DNA of 5,527 bases from the NCBI GenBank assembly GCA_024276455.1, contig JAJRXE010000251.1, forward strand, positions 1-5,527. Reading direction: 5' to 3'. The position numbers and the translations under genes are program-made. A model generated the notes under the pieces. It saw only the letters and a list, made by a program, of their open reading frames with translations, was not told the DNA's origin and searched no databases. Every line of letters starts with the position of its first letter. Position 1 is the stretch's first letter. Of this stretch, positions 1-5,527 are shown in pieces. Origin of the DNA: Calditrichota bacterium (GTDB lineage Bacteria > Calditrichota > Calditrichia > RBG-13-44-9).

Positions 1-117
1 CGGGGAAACTGGATCCGTTAAGAACCTGGAATCAACGATGTTTTGTTAACTTACTCCCCAACTCCCATGAAACTTTGCGGATTTAAATGAATCAAAAGAA
101 GAAAAGACAGGTGAAAA

Positions 118-765
118 ATGGCGAAACGGACGAAGGTAGAAGTAAAAGGATTGGAAGCCCGCTGGTACGATTGGTTAATGAATTTGATTACCCTGGGAAA
201 ATATTCTGATTTCATTCAACAGGTTATTGCCGACCTGCAGTTGCAGCCGGGAGAAAAAGTTGTGGACCTGGGGGCTGGCACCGGACGCAATGACGTGCTG
301 ATGATGCCGTATTTGAAAGAGAACGGGAAAATTTATGCCCTGGAAATTGGAAAGGAAATGCAGGACCAACTTCGGAAAAAGCAGGGGAAGTATCCCCAAA
401 TTGAACTGCTAGATCAACGGATTGAAGAACCGTTTAGTTTACCGGAAAAGGTCGATAAGGCCTTTATTTCTTTCGTATTACATGGTTTTGAACAACCGGA
501 GCGATTGAAAATTATTGAGAATGTGAAGCAAAACTTAAAATCCGGCGGGGAGTTCTGTATTCTGGATTACAATCATTTTGCGGTGGATCGGGCGTCCTGG
601 TATATTCGATTCTTCATTCGCAAGTTAGAATGTGAACTGGCGGAAGATTTTATTAATCACGATTGGAAAGAAATTCTGACCGAATTGGGATTCACAAATT
701 TACGGGAACATCGTTATTTTGGGGGGTATATTCACTTGCTTTGCGCGGCGAATCCCAGGGAGTAA
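118..765 (+). CDS. Class I SAM-dependent methyltransferase
   Basis: Predicted cytosolic methyltransferase of 215 aa with a Rossmann-fold SAM-binding domain. The glycine-rich motif I, VVDLGAGTGRN, is at residues 48-58. The acidic residue that should hold the SAM ribose is Glu76 in YALEIG. A motif IV-like strand, VDKAFISFVLHGF, is at 112-124, and the late segment LKSGGEFCILDY is at 140-151. The N-terminal stretch KGLEARWYDWLMNLITLGKY resembles UbiE/Methyltransf_11-type proteins. There is no signal peptide or membrane segment. The ATG is preceded by CAGGTG at 108-113, which supports this start. The next gene, tadA, begins 114 nt downstream, so cotranscription is possible but not shown. The substrate cannot be read from the sequence: small-molecule, quinone and RNA targets all remain open. 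The methyltransferase call is firm; the specific role is unknown. Confidence 0.9.
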   Translation: MAKRTKVEVKGLEARWYDWLMNLITLGKYSDFIQQVIADLQLQPGEKVVDLGAGTGRNDVLMMPYLKENGKIYALEIGKEMQDQLRKKQGKYPQIELLDQRIEEPFSLPEKVDKAFISFVLHGFEQPERLKIIENVKQNLKSGGEFCILDYNHFAVDRASWYIRFFIRKLECELAEDFINHDWKEILTELGFTNLREHRYFGGYIHLLCAANPRE

Positions 766-847
766 GTGATTGCAAAAGTAGAATTTATTTGTTTTACCGG
801 GGCAATTTGTTTAAATTTGGCCCGTGTTGGGAAGGATTTAATACGGA

Positions 848-879
848 TTTAGGGATAGGGAACGTCTCCCTAAAAAGGA
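848..879 (+). promoter_or_regulatory. Hairpin and Shine-Dalgarno site abutting the tadA start
   Basis: A perfect 8-bp inverted repeat, TTTAGGGA (848-855) and TCCCTAAA (867-874), encloses an 11-nt loop. Its 3' arm overlaps the A-rich part of the only Shine-Dalgarno-like sequence, AAAAAGGA (872-879), and that sequence directly touches the tadA ATG at 880. There is no T-run on either strand, so it is not a factor-independent terminator. As RNA it could restrict ribosome access to tadA; that role is inference. Confidence 0.45.
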
Positions 880-1347
880 ATGAATATACAAACCGATCAC
901 GAATATTGGATGGAACAGGCGCTGCGGGAAGCAGAGAAAGCCTACGACAAGGGAGAAGTTCCGATTGGTGCAGTGGTGGTCTTTGAAAATAAAATTATCG
1001 GCAAGGGACATAATCTTACAGAACAATTACAGGATCCTACGGCTCATGCGGAAATTATTGCGATTACGGCGGCGGCAGAATATCTGGGATCGCGGCGATT
1101 GTTAGATTGTACCCTCTACGTAACCCTGGAACCCTGCGTAATGTGTGCCGGAGCGATTGTGCTGGCCCGCATTGCGACTCTGGTTTTTGGAGCGGCGGAT
1201 CCCAAGGGAGGGGCGTGCGGAACGTTGTACAACATTGTGAAAGATCCGCGGCTCAATCATCGCGTTGAGGTTGTTTCCGGGGTTCTGGAAAACAAATGTT
1301 CTTTAATCTTGAGCGATTTTTTCCGTAAATTGCGGGAAACGAATTGA
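880..1347 (+). CDS. tadA: tRNA-specific adenosine deaminase TadA
   Basis: Zinc-dependent deaminase that converts A34 to inosine in the anticodon of tRNA-Arg(ACG), so that one tRNA reads three CGN codons. The 155-aa length is typical of bacterial TadA. The cytidine/deoxycytidylate deaminase fold is clear: GEVPIGAVVV at 25-34, the HAE motif with zinc ligand His56 and proton-shuttle Glu58, and EPCVMCAG at 84-91 with zinc ligands Cys86 and Cys89. DPKGGACG at 107-114 matches the TadA loop that separates this family from cytosine and guanine deaminases. An in-frame stop at 871-873 leaves ATG 880 as the only upstream choice; its AAGGA abuts the ATG with no spacer. ATG 910 (residue 11) would keep the catalytic core but has no visible Shine-Dalgarno site. 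A tRNA-Ser gene follows 36 nt after the stop. Confidence 0.95.
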   Translation: MNIQTDHEYWMEQALREAEKAYDKGEVPIGAVVVFENKIIGKGHNLTEQLQDPTAHAEIIAITAAAEYLGSRRLLDCTLYVTLEPCVMCAGAIVLARIATLVFGAADPKGGACGTLYNIVKDPRLNHRVEVVSGVLENKCSLILSDFFRKLRETN

Positions 1348-1383
1348 CTGTATTTTAGCGCATTAAATTTTACGCTTGAATCT

Positions 1384-1473
<90 letters not shown>

Positions 1474-1476
1474 AGC

Positions 1477-1509
1477 ATAGCGGTGTTTTTACACCGCTAT
1501 TATTATTTT
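1477..1509 (+). terminator. Factor-independent terminator after tRNA-Ser
   Basis: A perfect 10-bp stem, ATAGCGGTGT (1477-1486) and ACACCGCTAT (1491-1500), has a TTTT loop and is followed by the T-rich tail TATTATTTT. It begins 4 nt after the tRNA discriminator base and should end the transcript of tRNA-Ser, and of tadA if the two are cotranscribed. Confidence 0.85.
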
Positions 1510-1533
1510 GGGTAAGATTGTAACGTTAAATCT

Positions 1534-1611
1534 CCCGATTTGAAATTGTGTGTACCTCTAACAGGGTCCCGCGGGTTCTCGCGTGGGGAGAATCCTATTC
1601 TTTCCGCCGCA
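1534..1611 (+). pseudogene. Degenerate tRNA-Ser copy with an 11-nt insertion
   Basis: Positions 1542-1578 match 1419-1455 of the intact tRNA-Ser at 32 of 37 bases. After an extra 11 nt (1579-1589) inside the T loop, positions 1590-1607 match 1456-1473 at 14 of 18. The alignment covers the anticodon region, variable arm, T arm and 3' acceptor strand; the 5' acceptor strand and D arm are not recognisable. The anticodon position (1541-1543) reads TGA rather than GGA. The variable-arm stem has two mismatched positions and the T loop is interrupted, so a working tRNA is unlikely. It starts about 30 nt after the terminator of the intact gene. It may be a decayed tandem duplicate or a remnant of an old integration site. 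Confidence 0.7.
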
Positions 1612-1650
1612 AGCATTGTATTTAAGCGCTGTATTTTATTTAAATAGAGG

Positions 1651-1678
1651 TTGACGGAATATTTTAAAAGGGAATAAT
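1651..1678 (+). promoter_or_regulatory. Sigma-70-like promoter match without a downstream gene
   Basis: TTGACG (1651-1656) and AATAAT (1673-1678) are separated by 16 nt; each hexamer matches the sigma-70 consensus at 5 of 6 positions. No + strand gene follows. A transcript would start near 1685 and run antisense into the 3' end of the DUF932-like gene. The stretch is AT-rich, so a chance match is quite possible. Confidence 0.3.
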
Positions 1679-1701
1679 TACGTTTCAATGGTAGCCTCGA
1701 G

Positions 1702-1722
1702 AAAACTCCGGTTATCCTGGAG
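1702..1722 (-). terminator. Likely terminator of the DUF932-like gene
   Basis: Read on the - strand, CTCCAGG, loop ATAA and CCGGAG form a 6-bp stem with one bulged A, followed by TTTTCTC. It lies about 55 nt after the stop codon of the - strand gene ending at 1776. The T-tract is short, so termination may be partial. Confidence 0.5.
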
Positions 1723-1775
1723 CTGACTCGGTTACTGGCCGGTTTCAATACTGTCTTCCAGTTTGCAGTTTAAAA

Positions 1776-2912
1776 TCACGTTTCCAGAATTACGTCGCCC
1801 ATTTCTTCCAGAATACGGTTAAACATCCGGCCGATGGTGCGCCGGTAGCGAATCAGAAAATAAGGGCTTTCACTACTGGGTGGGAAAGTGTAAATCCGGT
1901 TTAATAAAAGCGGTAAATAAAAATCGACTAAAATGCTGTTGATTTCAAACGGCTCTTTGGTTTTAAGCAGTTCCTGGTGCTCGGCTAAAAACCGGGTAAA
2001 TTCCGGTAACAACTCGTCGGTCACGGTTTTTCGCTCCACTTTCATGCCGTTGTAATTGTACACCGAGGTGGTAAGAGACTTTAAGGTCTTCCAGATGGAA
2101 AAACGAACTTCATTGAGTTGACGGGCAGCGATGCCCCGCTTCAGGTTGGTCTCGAAATCCACGCCCAGGTCTTCTCCCTGGTACTGGGTGGCAAACTGCA
2201 GGGTAAGCGATTCGAAATCGCTTTTGCTCCGTTTGGCAACCCGCAATTTCTTTGGCGCTTCAAAATCGAAATCAAAAAATTCCCCGGAAGTGCTGGTGAC
2301 AGACATCCGGTAAAAGGGGGAAATAATGGTGTCAATTGGCAGGGTAGGGGAATAGTGCAGGGCAAAGCCGCTTTTGAATGCAAAGCCGTCCCGGGCCATT
2401 TCTTCCGGAAGCAGGAAATACAACACGGTTTCTTCCCCGGTTAGAGCAATGGATTCCAGTTCGGCGGCGGAATCTTTACGGTAATCTTCCGCCATCTGCA
2501 AAAAGTGGAGCAGGGGAATGGAGGCTGTTTCTCGGGGCAGGAAACCGCTAATCACCCGGCGGTCATTCCATTTCCAGATGATGAAATTGGTCAGACTATT
2601 TTCGTCCAGAAGGTAAGGATTGTTGTTCAATGCATCCAGCACCAGTTTGCTGGGCGGAAATTTATTAATAAAGGCTGGCGGCAATTTGAGTGCTTTTGCC
2701 AATGTTTTCAGCGCTGGATAGGTAATGAAAAACAGGTCATCTCCCAGGTGAACGGTCAAATAGCCTTCTTCGTTGGTGCCGAAACGGACTTCCTTTAAGG
2801 GAAGGCTGCACGGTTGCTCTTCAAATTCCTGAACTTCTTCAATCGCCGTGTGGTTGCTCTGGTAAATTCCCCCTACGGGAATCACTGTTCGGCCATGTCG
2901 CCAGTATTCCAT
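1776..2912 (-). CDS. Uncharacterised protein with DUF932-like features
   Basis: A 378-aa soluble protein with no signal peptide or membrane helix; I cannot assign a function. Three segments recall the DUF932 family, known mostly from phage and plasmid proteins. The segment from TYPALKTLAKALKLPPAFI (64-82) to KFPPSKL (84-90) resembles the family's helix followed by 'lgiP..yl.k.P'. WNDRRVISGFLPRE (115-128) sits where the family has 'vRavLSdrY'. GFALHYSP (182-189) followed by ISPFYRMSVTSTSGEF (197-212) sits where it has 'G..i.NSE' and 'yRlvCtNG'. The C-terminal third is charged and helical, including RYRRTIGRMFNRILEEMG at 355-372. The start is well supported by AGAAAGGA (2921-2928) 8 nt upstream of the ATG. 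The gene is single, with non-coding DNA on both sides and a likely terminator. The family link is from motif resemblance only. Confidence 0.75.
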   Translation of the reverse strand: MEYWRHGRTVIPVGGIYQSNHTAIEEVQEFEEQPCSLPLKEVRFGTNEEGYLTVHLGDDLFFITYPALKTLAKALKLPPAFINKFPPSKLVLDALNNNPYLLDENSLTNFIIWKWNDRRVISGFLPRETASIPLLHFLQMAEDYRKDSAAELESIALTGEETVLYFLLPEEMARDGFAFKSGFALHYSPTLPIDTIISPFYRMSVTSTSGEFFDFDFEAPKKLRVAKRSKSDFESLTLQFATQYQGEDLGVDFETNLKRGIAARQLNEVRFSIWKTLKSLTTSVYNYNGMKVERKTVTDELLPEFTRFLAEHQELLKTKEPFEINSILVDFYLPLLLNRIYTFPPSSESPYFLIRYRRTIGRMFNRILEEMGDVILET

Positions 2913-2920
2913 TCTTAAAA

Positions 2921-2928
2921 TCCTTTCT
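2921..2928 (-). promoter_or_regulatory. Ribosome-binding site of the DUF932-like gene
   Basis: AGAAAGGA on the - strand lies 8 nt before the ATG at 2912 and fixes that start. The AT-rich DNA upstream (2930-3140) holds no recognisable gene and no -35/-10 pair that I would assert. Confidence 0.7.
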
Positions 2929-3143
2929 CATTATTCCGATTCAAACGCATGCCAATATAAAATATTTTTAGGGGAAGAAAAGAGATTTAAAATTTTCCTT
3001 TTCGTTCTCTAAAATTTTGTAGAATACCCAGTTCGAAAAAAGAAAGACGTATCTTCAGGAAAAAAACCTTTATTGCAATGTAGAAAAGTAGTCGGTTGTA
3101 AATGTTACCATTCTGAACCTTGCATTTAAAGAATTAGAAAAAG

Positions 3144-3185
3144 CAAAAGGCAGTCAGAAAATTAAAAACACCTAACTGCCTTTTG
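3144..3185 (-). terminator. Terminator after the M20 gene, symmetric
   Basis: A perfect 11-bp inverted repeat, CAAAAGGCAGT and ACTGCCTTTTG, surrounds a 20-nt loop. On the - strand it is followed by CTTTTTCT and lies about 25 nt after the stop of the M20 peptidase gene. On the + strand the stem runs into TTTTGTTTAT, so it could stop transcription in both directions, although no + strand gene lies nearby. The long loop is unusual for this terminator class. Confidence 0.75.
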
Positions 3186-3210
3186 TTTATTTGGATCAAA
3201 CAATTAGGAA

Positions 3211-4458
3211 TCAGTCTTTCTGCAAGCACAGGTGGGCAAACACCTTGGCGTCGTTCACCATGTTGTCAATCACACAGTATTCGTTCGGCTGGTGGCAGGT
3301 GTCGTCGATGGTGGACCACACGGCCGCCGGGAGACCCGCCCGCCGAAATATTGCCGCGACCGTGCCGCCGCCGATACCCATTGGTTTGGCTTCCACCCGG
3401 TAAATTTCTTTAATAGCGGTCTTTAACTTTTTTACCACCGGGGCGTCCACCGGAGTCGCCGGGGCGGCGTCCTCTTTTTGTTGGTCCGCCGCAAATTCTA
3501 TTTTGACATTGAATTGTTTTTCCACTTCGTCGCAGATTTTACGGATTTCCTCGAACAATTGCTCGATGCTGTACTGCGGCAACAGGCGGCAGTCCATGTA
3601 AAACACATCTTCGCCGGGAATGGTGTTTACATTGGGAACATTGGCTTCTTTTTTGGTCGGTTCAAAGGTGCTGATGGGAGGAGAAAAGACTTTGTTCCGG
3701 GCGTCAAAAATCTCGTAGAGACGTCCCAGCCTAACCACCAGATGGGAGGCCGCTTTAAAGGCGTTAATTCCCTGCTCCGGCTGGCTGGCGTGCGTTTGTT
3801 TTCCCTTGGTCACAAATTTAACCCAGACAATGCCTTTTTCCGCCACTTCAATCATACTGCCATCCGGTTCTCCGGCATCTGGCACCAGGATGATGTCGTC
3901 CTTACGGAACAGATCCGGATGGTTCTTCAAAATGTAGGTTAACCCGTATTCCGATCCGGTCTCTTCATCGGCCACCAGCAACAGGGCCAGGTCATATTCC
4001 GGCTGTATGCCCAGTTCCTGGAATGCCAGGGCAGTAAATACGGCACTGGTCAAACTCTGCTGATTATCTTCCGTACCGCGGCCGTACAGTTTACCGTCTT
4101 TTTCCACCGCTTCCCAGGGATCGGTCTCCCACATCTTCAGATCGCCTTCCGGCACCACATCCACATGAGCCATGATCCAGATGGTGCGGTCGTGGGATTT
4201 GCCCGGAATGCGCACAATCAAATTGGGGCGCTTGCCGTTCTTGGCCCGCTCATCGGGGGCATCGATTTGCTCGATGTGATTAATACCGCGTTTCTGCAGG
4301 AATTCTTTAATGTACATGGCTTTATCCCATTCGCCTTCGCCACCGCTAGTAGGGCTCAATGCCGGTATGCGGGTAATTGCTTTTTGGAATTCCACCATTT
4401 CATTACGGTAGGAGTCGATCTTCTCTTTAATTTGGCTGAATAATGCTTCATCGATCAT
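3211..4458 (-). CDS. M20 family metallopeptidase (ArgE/DapE-like)
   Basis: Cytosolic di-zinc hydrolase of 415 aa that should cleave an amide or peptide bond in a small substrate such as a dipeptide or N-acyl amino acid. All M20 active-site residues are visible: His98 and Asp100 in MAHVDVVP, bridging Asp131 in GRGTEDN, catalytic Glu165 and ligand Glu166 in ADEETGSEYG, Asp194 in VPDAGEPDG, and His389 in CHQPNEY. His223 in QTHASQPEQG belongs to the dimerisation (lid) domain between the two halves of the catalytic domain. The sequence resembles the PRK13983-type group from recall (ETDPW, STFEPTKKEANV, GIGGGTVAA), often labelled DapE or ArgE without proof, so I give no symbol. The ATG at 4458 has AAAGGAG 6 nt upstream. 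An in-frame TTG at 4485 would add nine residues but place that site inside the gene, so I reject it. Its terminator follows directly. Confidence 0.93.
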   Translation of the reverse strand: MIDEALFSQIKEKIDSYRNEMVEFQKAITRIPALSPTSGGEGEWDKAMYIKEFLQKRGINHIEQIDAPDERAKNGKRPNLIVRIPGKSHDRTIWIMAHVDVVPEGDLKMWETDPWEAVEKDGKLYGRGTEDNQQSLTSAVFTALAFQELGIQPEYDLALLLVADEETGSEYGLTYILKNHPDLFRKDDIILVPDAGEPDGSMIEVAEKGIVWVKFVTKGKQTHASQPEQGINAFKAASHLVVRLGRLYEIFDARNKVFSPPISTFEPTKKEANVPNVNTIPGEDVFYMDCRLLPQYSIEQLFEEIRKICDEVEKQFNVKIEFAADQQKEDAAPATPVDAPVVKKLKTAIKEIYRVEAKPMGIGGGTVAAIFRRAGLPAAVWSTIDDTCHQPNEYCVIDNMVNDAKVFAHLCLQKD

Positions 4459-4464
4459 GAAAAG

Positions 4465-4471
4465 CTCCTTT
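4465..4471 (-). promoter_or_regulatory. Ribosome-binding site deciding the M20 start
   Basis: AAAGGAG on the - strand lies 6 nt before the ATG at 4458. It selects that codon over the in-frame TTG at 4485, which would place this site inside the coding region. Confidence 0.85.
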
Positions 4472-4487
4472 CTACTCTCGTTCAATC

Positions 4488-4524
4488 ATTGTAATCCAAT
4501 ACGATATTACGAAATCAAGCGCTT
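4488..4524 (-). promoter_or_regulatory. Possible M20 promoter with overlapping palindrome
   Basis: On the - strand TACAAT (4493-4488) matches the -10 consensus at 5 of 6. TTGATT (4518-4513) could be the -35, but the 19-nt spacer is long. The palindrome AAGCGCTT (4517-4524) overlaps the -35 edge and resembles the core of LacI/GalR-type operators. A start near 4480 would give a leader of about 22 nt that contains the ribosome-binding site. Confidence 0.3.
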
Positions 4525-4608
4525 AAATATAAAAGGTTCCGGTTCAACAAATAAACAAATAAATTATTTTTCTTGCAGGAGATTTTGGGGAAGAGGGGAT
4601 TTTCAATT

Positions 4609-5091
4609 TTACACCGGTACACCCATCCGGCGAAGTTTGTCCATCAGACGTGCTACGTGTCCGCCCTCCCAGTAAATCCGCCCGCATTGGGGACAGCGCC
4701 AGAATTTCTCGTAGTGTTCCCACACCCTGTCAGGCACTTCACCCTTGATTGTTTCCTTACCGACGGATTCGATTACTCTGTTGCACACACTGCAACGGGA
4801 CAGCAAATTGATTCGGGAAAATAGCGAGAATGCCTGATTTAATTCCTGGAGTTGTTGTTCAATCCGGTCGGAATGAAGCAGGAAGACGGAATACGTTTCG
4901 AATTGTTCGGCGTGCTTGCGGCTGCGGGTTAAAAACGTCGCCCGGGGGTGCTGCTCCATCAGTGTTGTTAGCGCCTCCACGGTAGGAGATAGGAGGGTGG
5001 AAAAACCCAGGAAGCGAAGCCATCTGGCTAACCCCCGTAACATGGAGTCGCAAATGAATTCTACCGAACTTCTTTGATCCTGAATATTCAT
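4609..5091 (-). CDS. Mut7-C RNase domain protein (PIN-like with zinc ribbon)
   Basis: Stand-alone protein of 160 aa matching the Mut7-C family, a PIN-like nuclease fold fused to a C-terminal zinc ribbon, thought to act on RNA. The N-terminal signature is FICDSMLRGLARWLRFLGF (12-30), with the first conserved acidic residue at Asp15. The next conserved element, normally LTRDR, reads FLTRSRKHA (53-61), so the usual second Asp is Ser57. The region between them has VE where family members often have acidic pairs. HSDRIEQQLQEL (73-84) is typical. The ribbon has Cys100 and Cys103 (CSVC) and Cys133 and Cys136 (CPQC), then IYWEGGH at 139-145. ATG 5091 is chosen because the next ATG (residue 17) would remove Asp15; no clear Shine-Dalgarno site precedes it. 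The partner RNA is unknown, and activity is uncertain given the missing acid. Confidence 0.85.
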   Translation of the reverse strand: MNIQDQRSSVEFICDSMLRGLARWLRFLGFSTLLSPTVEALTTLMEQHPRATFLTRSRKHAEQFETYSVFLLHSDRIEQQLQELNQAFSLFSRINLLSRCSVCNRVIESVGKETIKGEVPDRVWEHYEKFWRCPQCGRIYWEGGHVARLMDKLRRMGVPV

Positions 5092-5135
5092 GTTTGCAAT
5101 GGAGGCTGGTTAGAGTTGCTTTTTGTATTGCCCTT

Positions 5136-5147
5136 TTTTCCGGAAAA
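5136..5147. repeat. 12-bp perfect palindrome upstream of the Mut7-C gene
   Basis: TTTTCCGGAAAA reads the same on both strands. It lies between the DnaJ terminator and the Mut7-C start, about 45 nt before that start, where a promoter or operator would be expected. No clear -35/-10 pair is visible around it. An operator role is inference. Confidence 0.3.
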
Positions 5148-5176
5148 GCGGGTCACGATCTCTGACGTCTTTTTAA

Positions 5177-5208
5177 TAAAAAATCCCGCTTGTGCCATGG
5201 CCAGGCGG
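5177..5208 (-). terminator. Terminator after the DnaJ-family gene
   Basis: Read on the - strand, CCGCCTG and CAAGCGG form a 7-bp stem with one G-U pair and a 9-nt loop. GATTTTTTATT follows. It begins 6 nt after the stop codon at 5215 and separates this gene from the Mut7-C gene. Confidence 0.75.
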
Positions 5209-5214
5209 AAAAAA

Positions 5215-5527
5215 TTAAGAGAGCAGGCCCGCTTTTCGGGCCCACTCTTTGAATTCTTCTTTCAATTTATTGGAAAGGTTCTTGGGAACCGTAATTTCGA
5301 TTTTCACGAAATGATCACCCTTTCCCTGGGGAGTGTGAATTCCCATCCCCTTGAGACGGAATTGCTTCCCGCTGTCCGTGCCGGGAGGAATCTTCAGACG
5401 CACCTTCTTTCCATCCACGGTGGTAATCTGCAGCTCGGTGCCCAGCACGGCCTGGGCAAGATTAATGGTCTCGGTAGAGTAAATATCCAGCCCCTTGCGT
5501 TCGAACCGGGGATGCGGTGCCACGCGC
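5215..5527 (-). CDS. DnaJ-family co-chaperone, C-terminal fragment (partial)
   Basis: Only the last 103 residues lie in the window; the reading frame stays open to the right edge, so the start, J domain and any zinc-finger region are not visible. What remains matches the C-terminal client-binding domain of DnaJ/CbpA (Hsp40) proteins, which deliver unfolded clients to DnaK and stimulate its ATPase. Visible hallmarks are RVAPHPRFERKG at the left of the fragment, LAQAVLGTELQITTVDGKKV, LKIPPGTDSGKQFRLKGMG, then GKGDHFVKIEITVPKNLS near the end. The first in-frame GTG (5523) is an internal valine, not a start. Canonical DnaJ and CbpA-type proteins share this part, so I give no symbol. A terminator follows directly. 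Confidence 0.9.
   Translation of the reverse strand, partial: RVAPHPRFERKGLDIYSTETINLAQAVLGTELQITTVDGKKVRLKIPPGTDSGKQFRLKGMGIHTPQGKGDHFVKIEITVPKNLSNKLKEEFKEWARKAGLLS

Noticed and set aside
3..86. Open frame from the left edge on the + strand ending in TAA at 84-86
   Set aside because: At 27 codons it might be the tail of an upstream gene, but no motif is recognisable and another frame is also open for 15 codons, so no call is made.
663..986. 107-codon + strand open frame between the methyltransferase and tadA
   Set aside because: It overlaps the ends of both real genes in other frames, has no ribosome-binding site and no protein-like pattern.
1503..1748. 81-codon open frame on the - strand
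   Set aside because: It covers the tRNA fossil in antisense (PVRGTHNFKSG is the same false tRNA peptide) and has no family resemblance.
3478..3942. 154-codon + strand open frame opposite the M20 gene
   Set aside because: It is antisense to a gene with complete catalytic motifs, and its composition is that of a shadow frame.
4459..4485. N-terminal extension of the M20 peptidase from TTG 4485
   Set aside because: The extension would translate the strong AAAGGAG site; ATG 4458 has ideal spacing and family-typical length.

Overview
The window is bacterial chromosomal DNA of moderate GC content, with five protein genes, one intact tRNA gene and one decayed tRNA copy. I see no phage, transposon or CRISPR content. 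Shine-Dalgarno sites are mostly AAAGGA-type and several factor-independent terminators are visible. The lineage is not certain. The M20 peptidase resembles a subgroup shared with archaea and thermophiles, and the methyltransferase resembles proteins I associate with anaerobic or thermophilic bacteria. A Calditrichota-like or other deep-branching anaerobe would fit, but that is a guess.

Left part, + strand: a class I SAM-dependent methyltransferase (118-765) is followed by the tRNA adenosine deaminase gene tadA (880-1347). tRNA-Ser(GGA) lies 36 nt after tadA (1384-1472) and a strong terminator follows at once. Around 1534-1611 is a degenerate tRNA-Ser-like copy with an 11-nt insertion in its T arm. 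tadA and the tRNA gene may be cotranscribed. TadA makes inosine at the wobble position of tRNA-Arg(ACG), so the pair is a small translation-related cluster.

Right part, - strand, converging on the left part: read from the right edge, the order is the 3' end of a DnaJ-family co-chaperone (cut by the window), a Mut7-C/PIN-like zinc-ribbon protein (5091-4609), an M20 metallopeptidase (4458-3211) and an unassigned 378-aa protein with DUF932-like features (2912-1776). The DnaJ, M20 and DUF932-like genes each have their own terminator, and gaps of 120 to 300 nt separate all four. They therefore look like single-gene units rather than an operon, and nothing shows that they act together.

I did not find a convincing new multi-gene system. 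The points most worth a second look are the tRNA-Ser fossil, a hairpin abutting the tadA ribosome-binding site and start codon, the stand-alone DUF932-like protein, and the Mut7-C protein that lacks the usual TRD aspartate.
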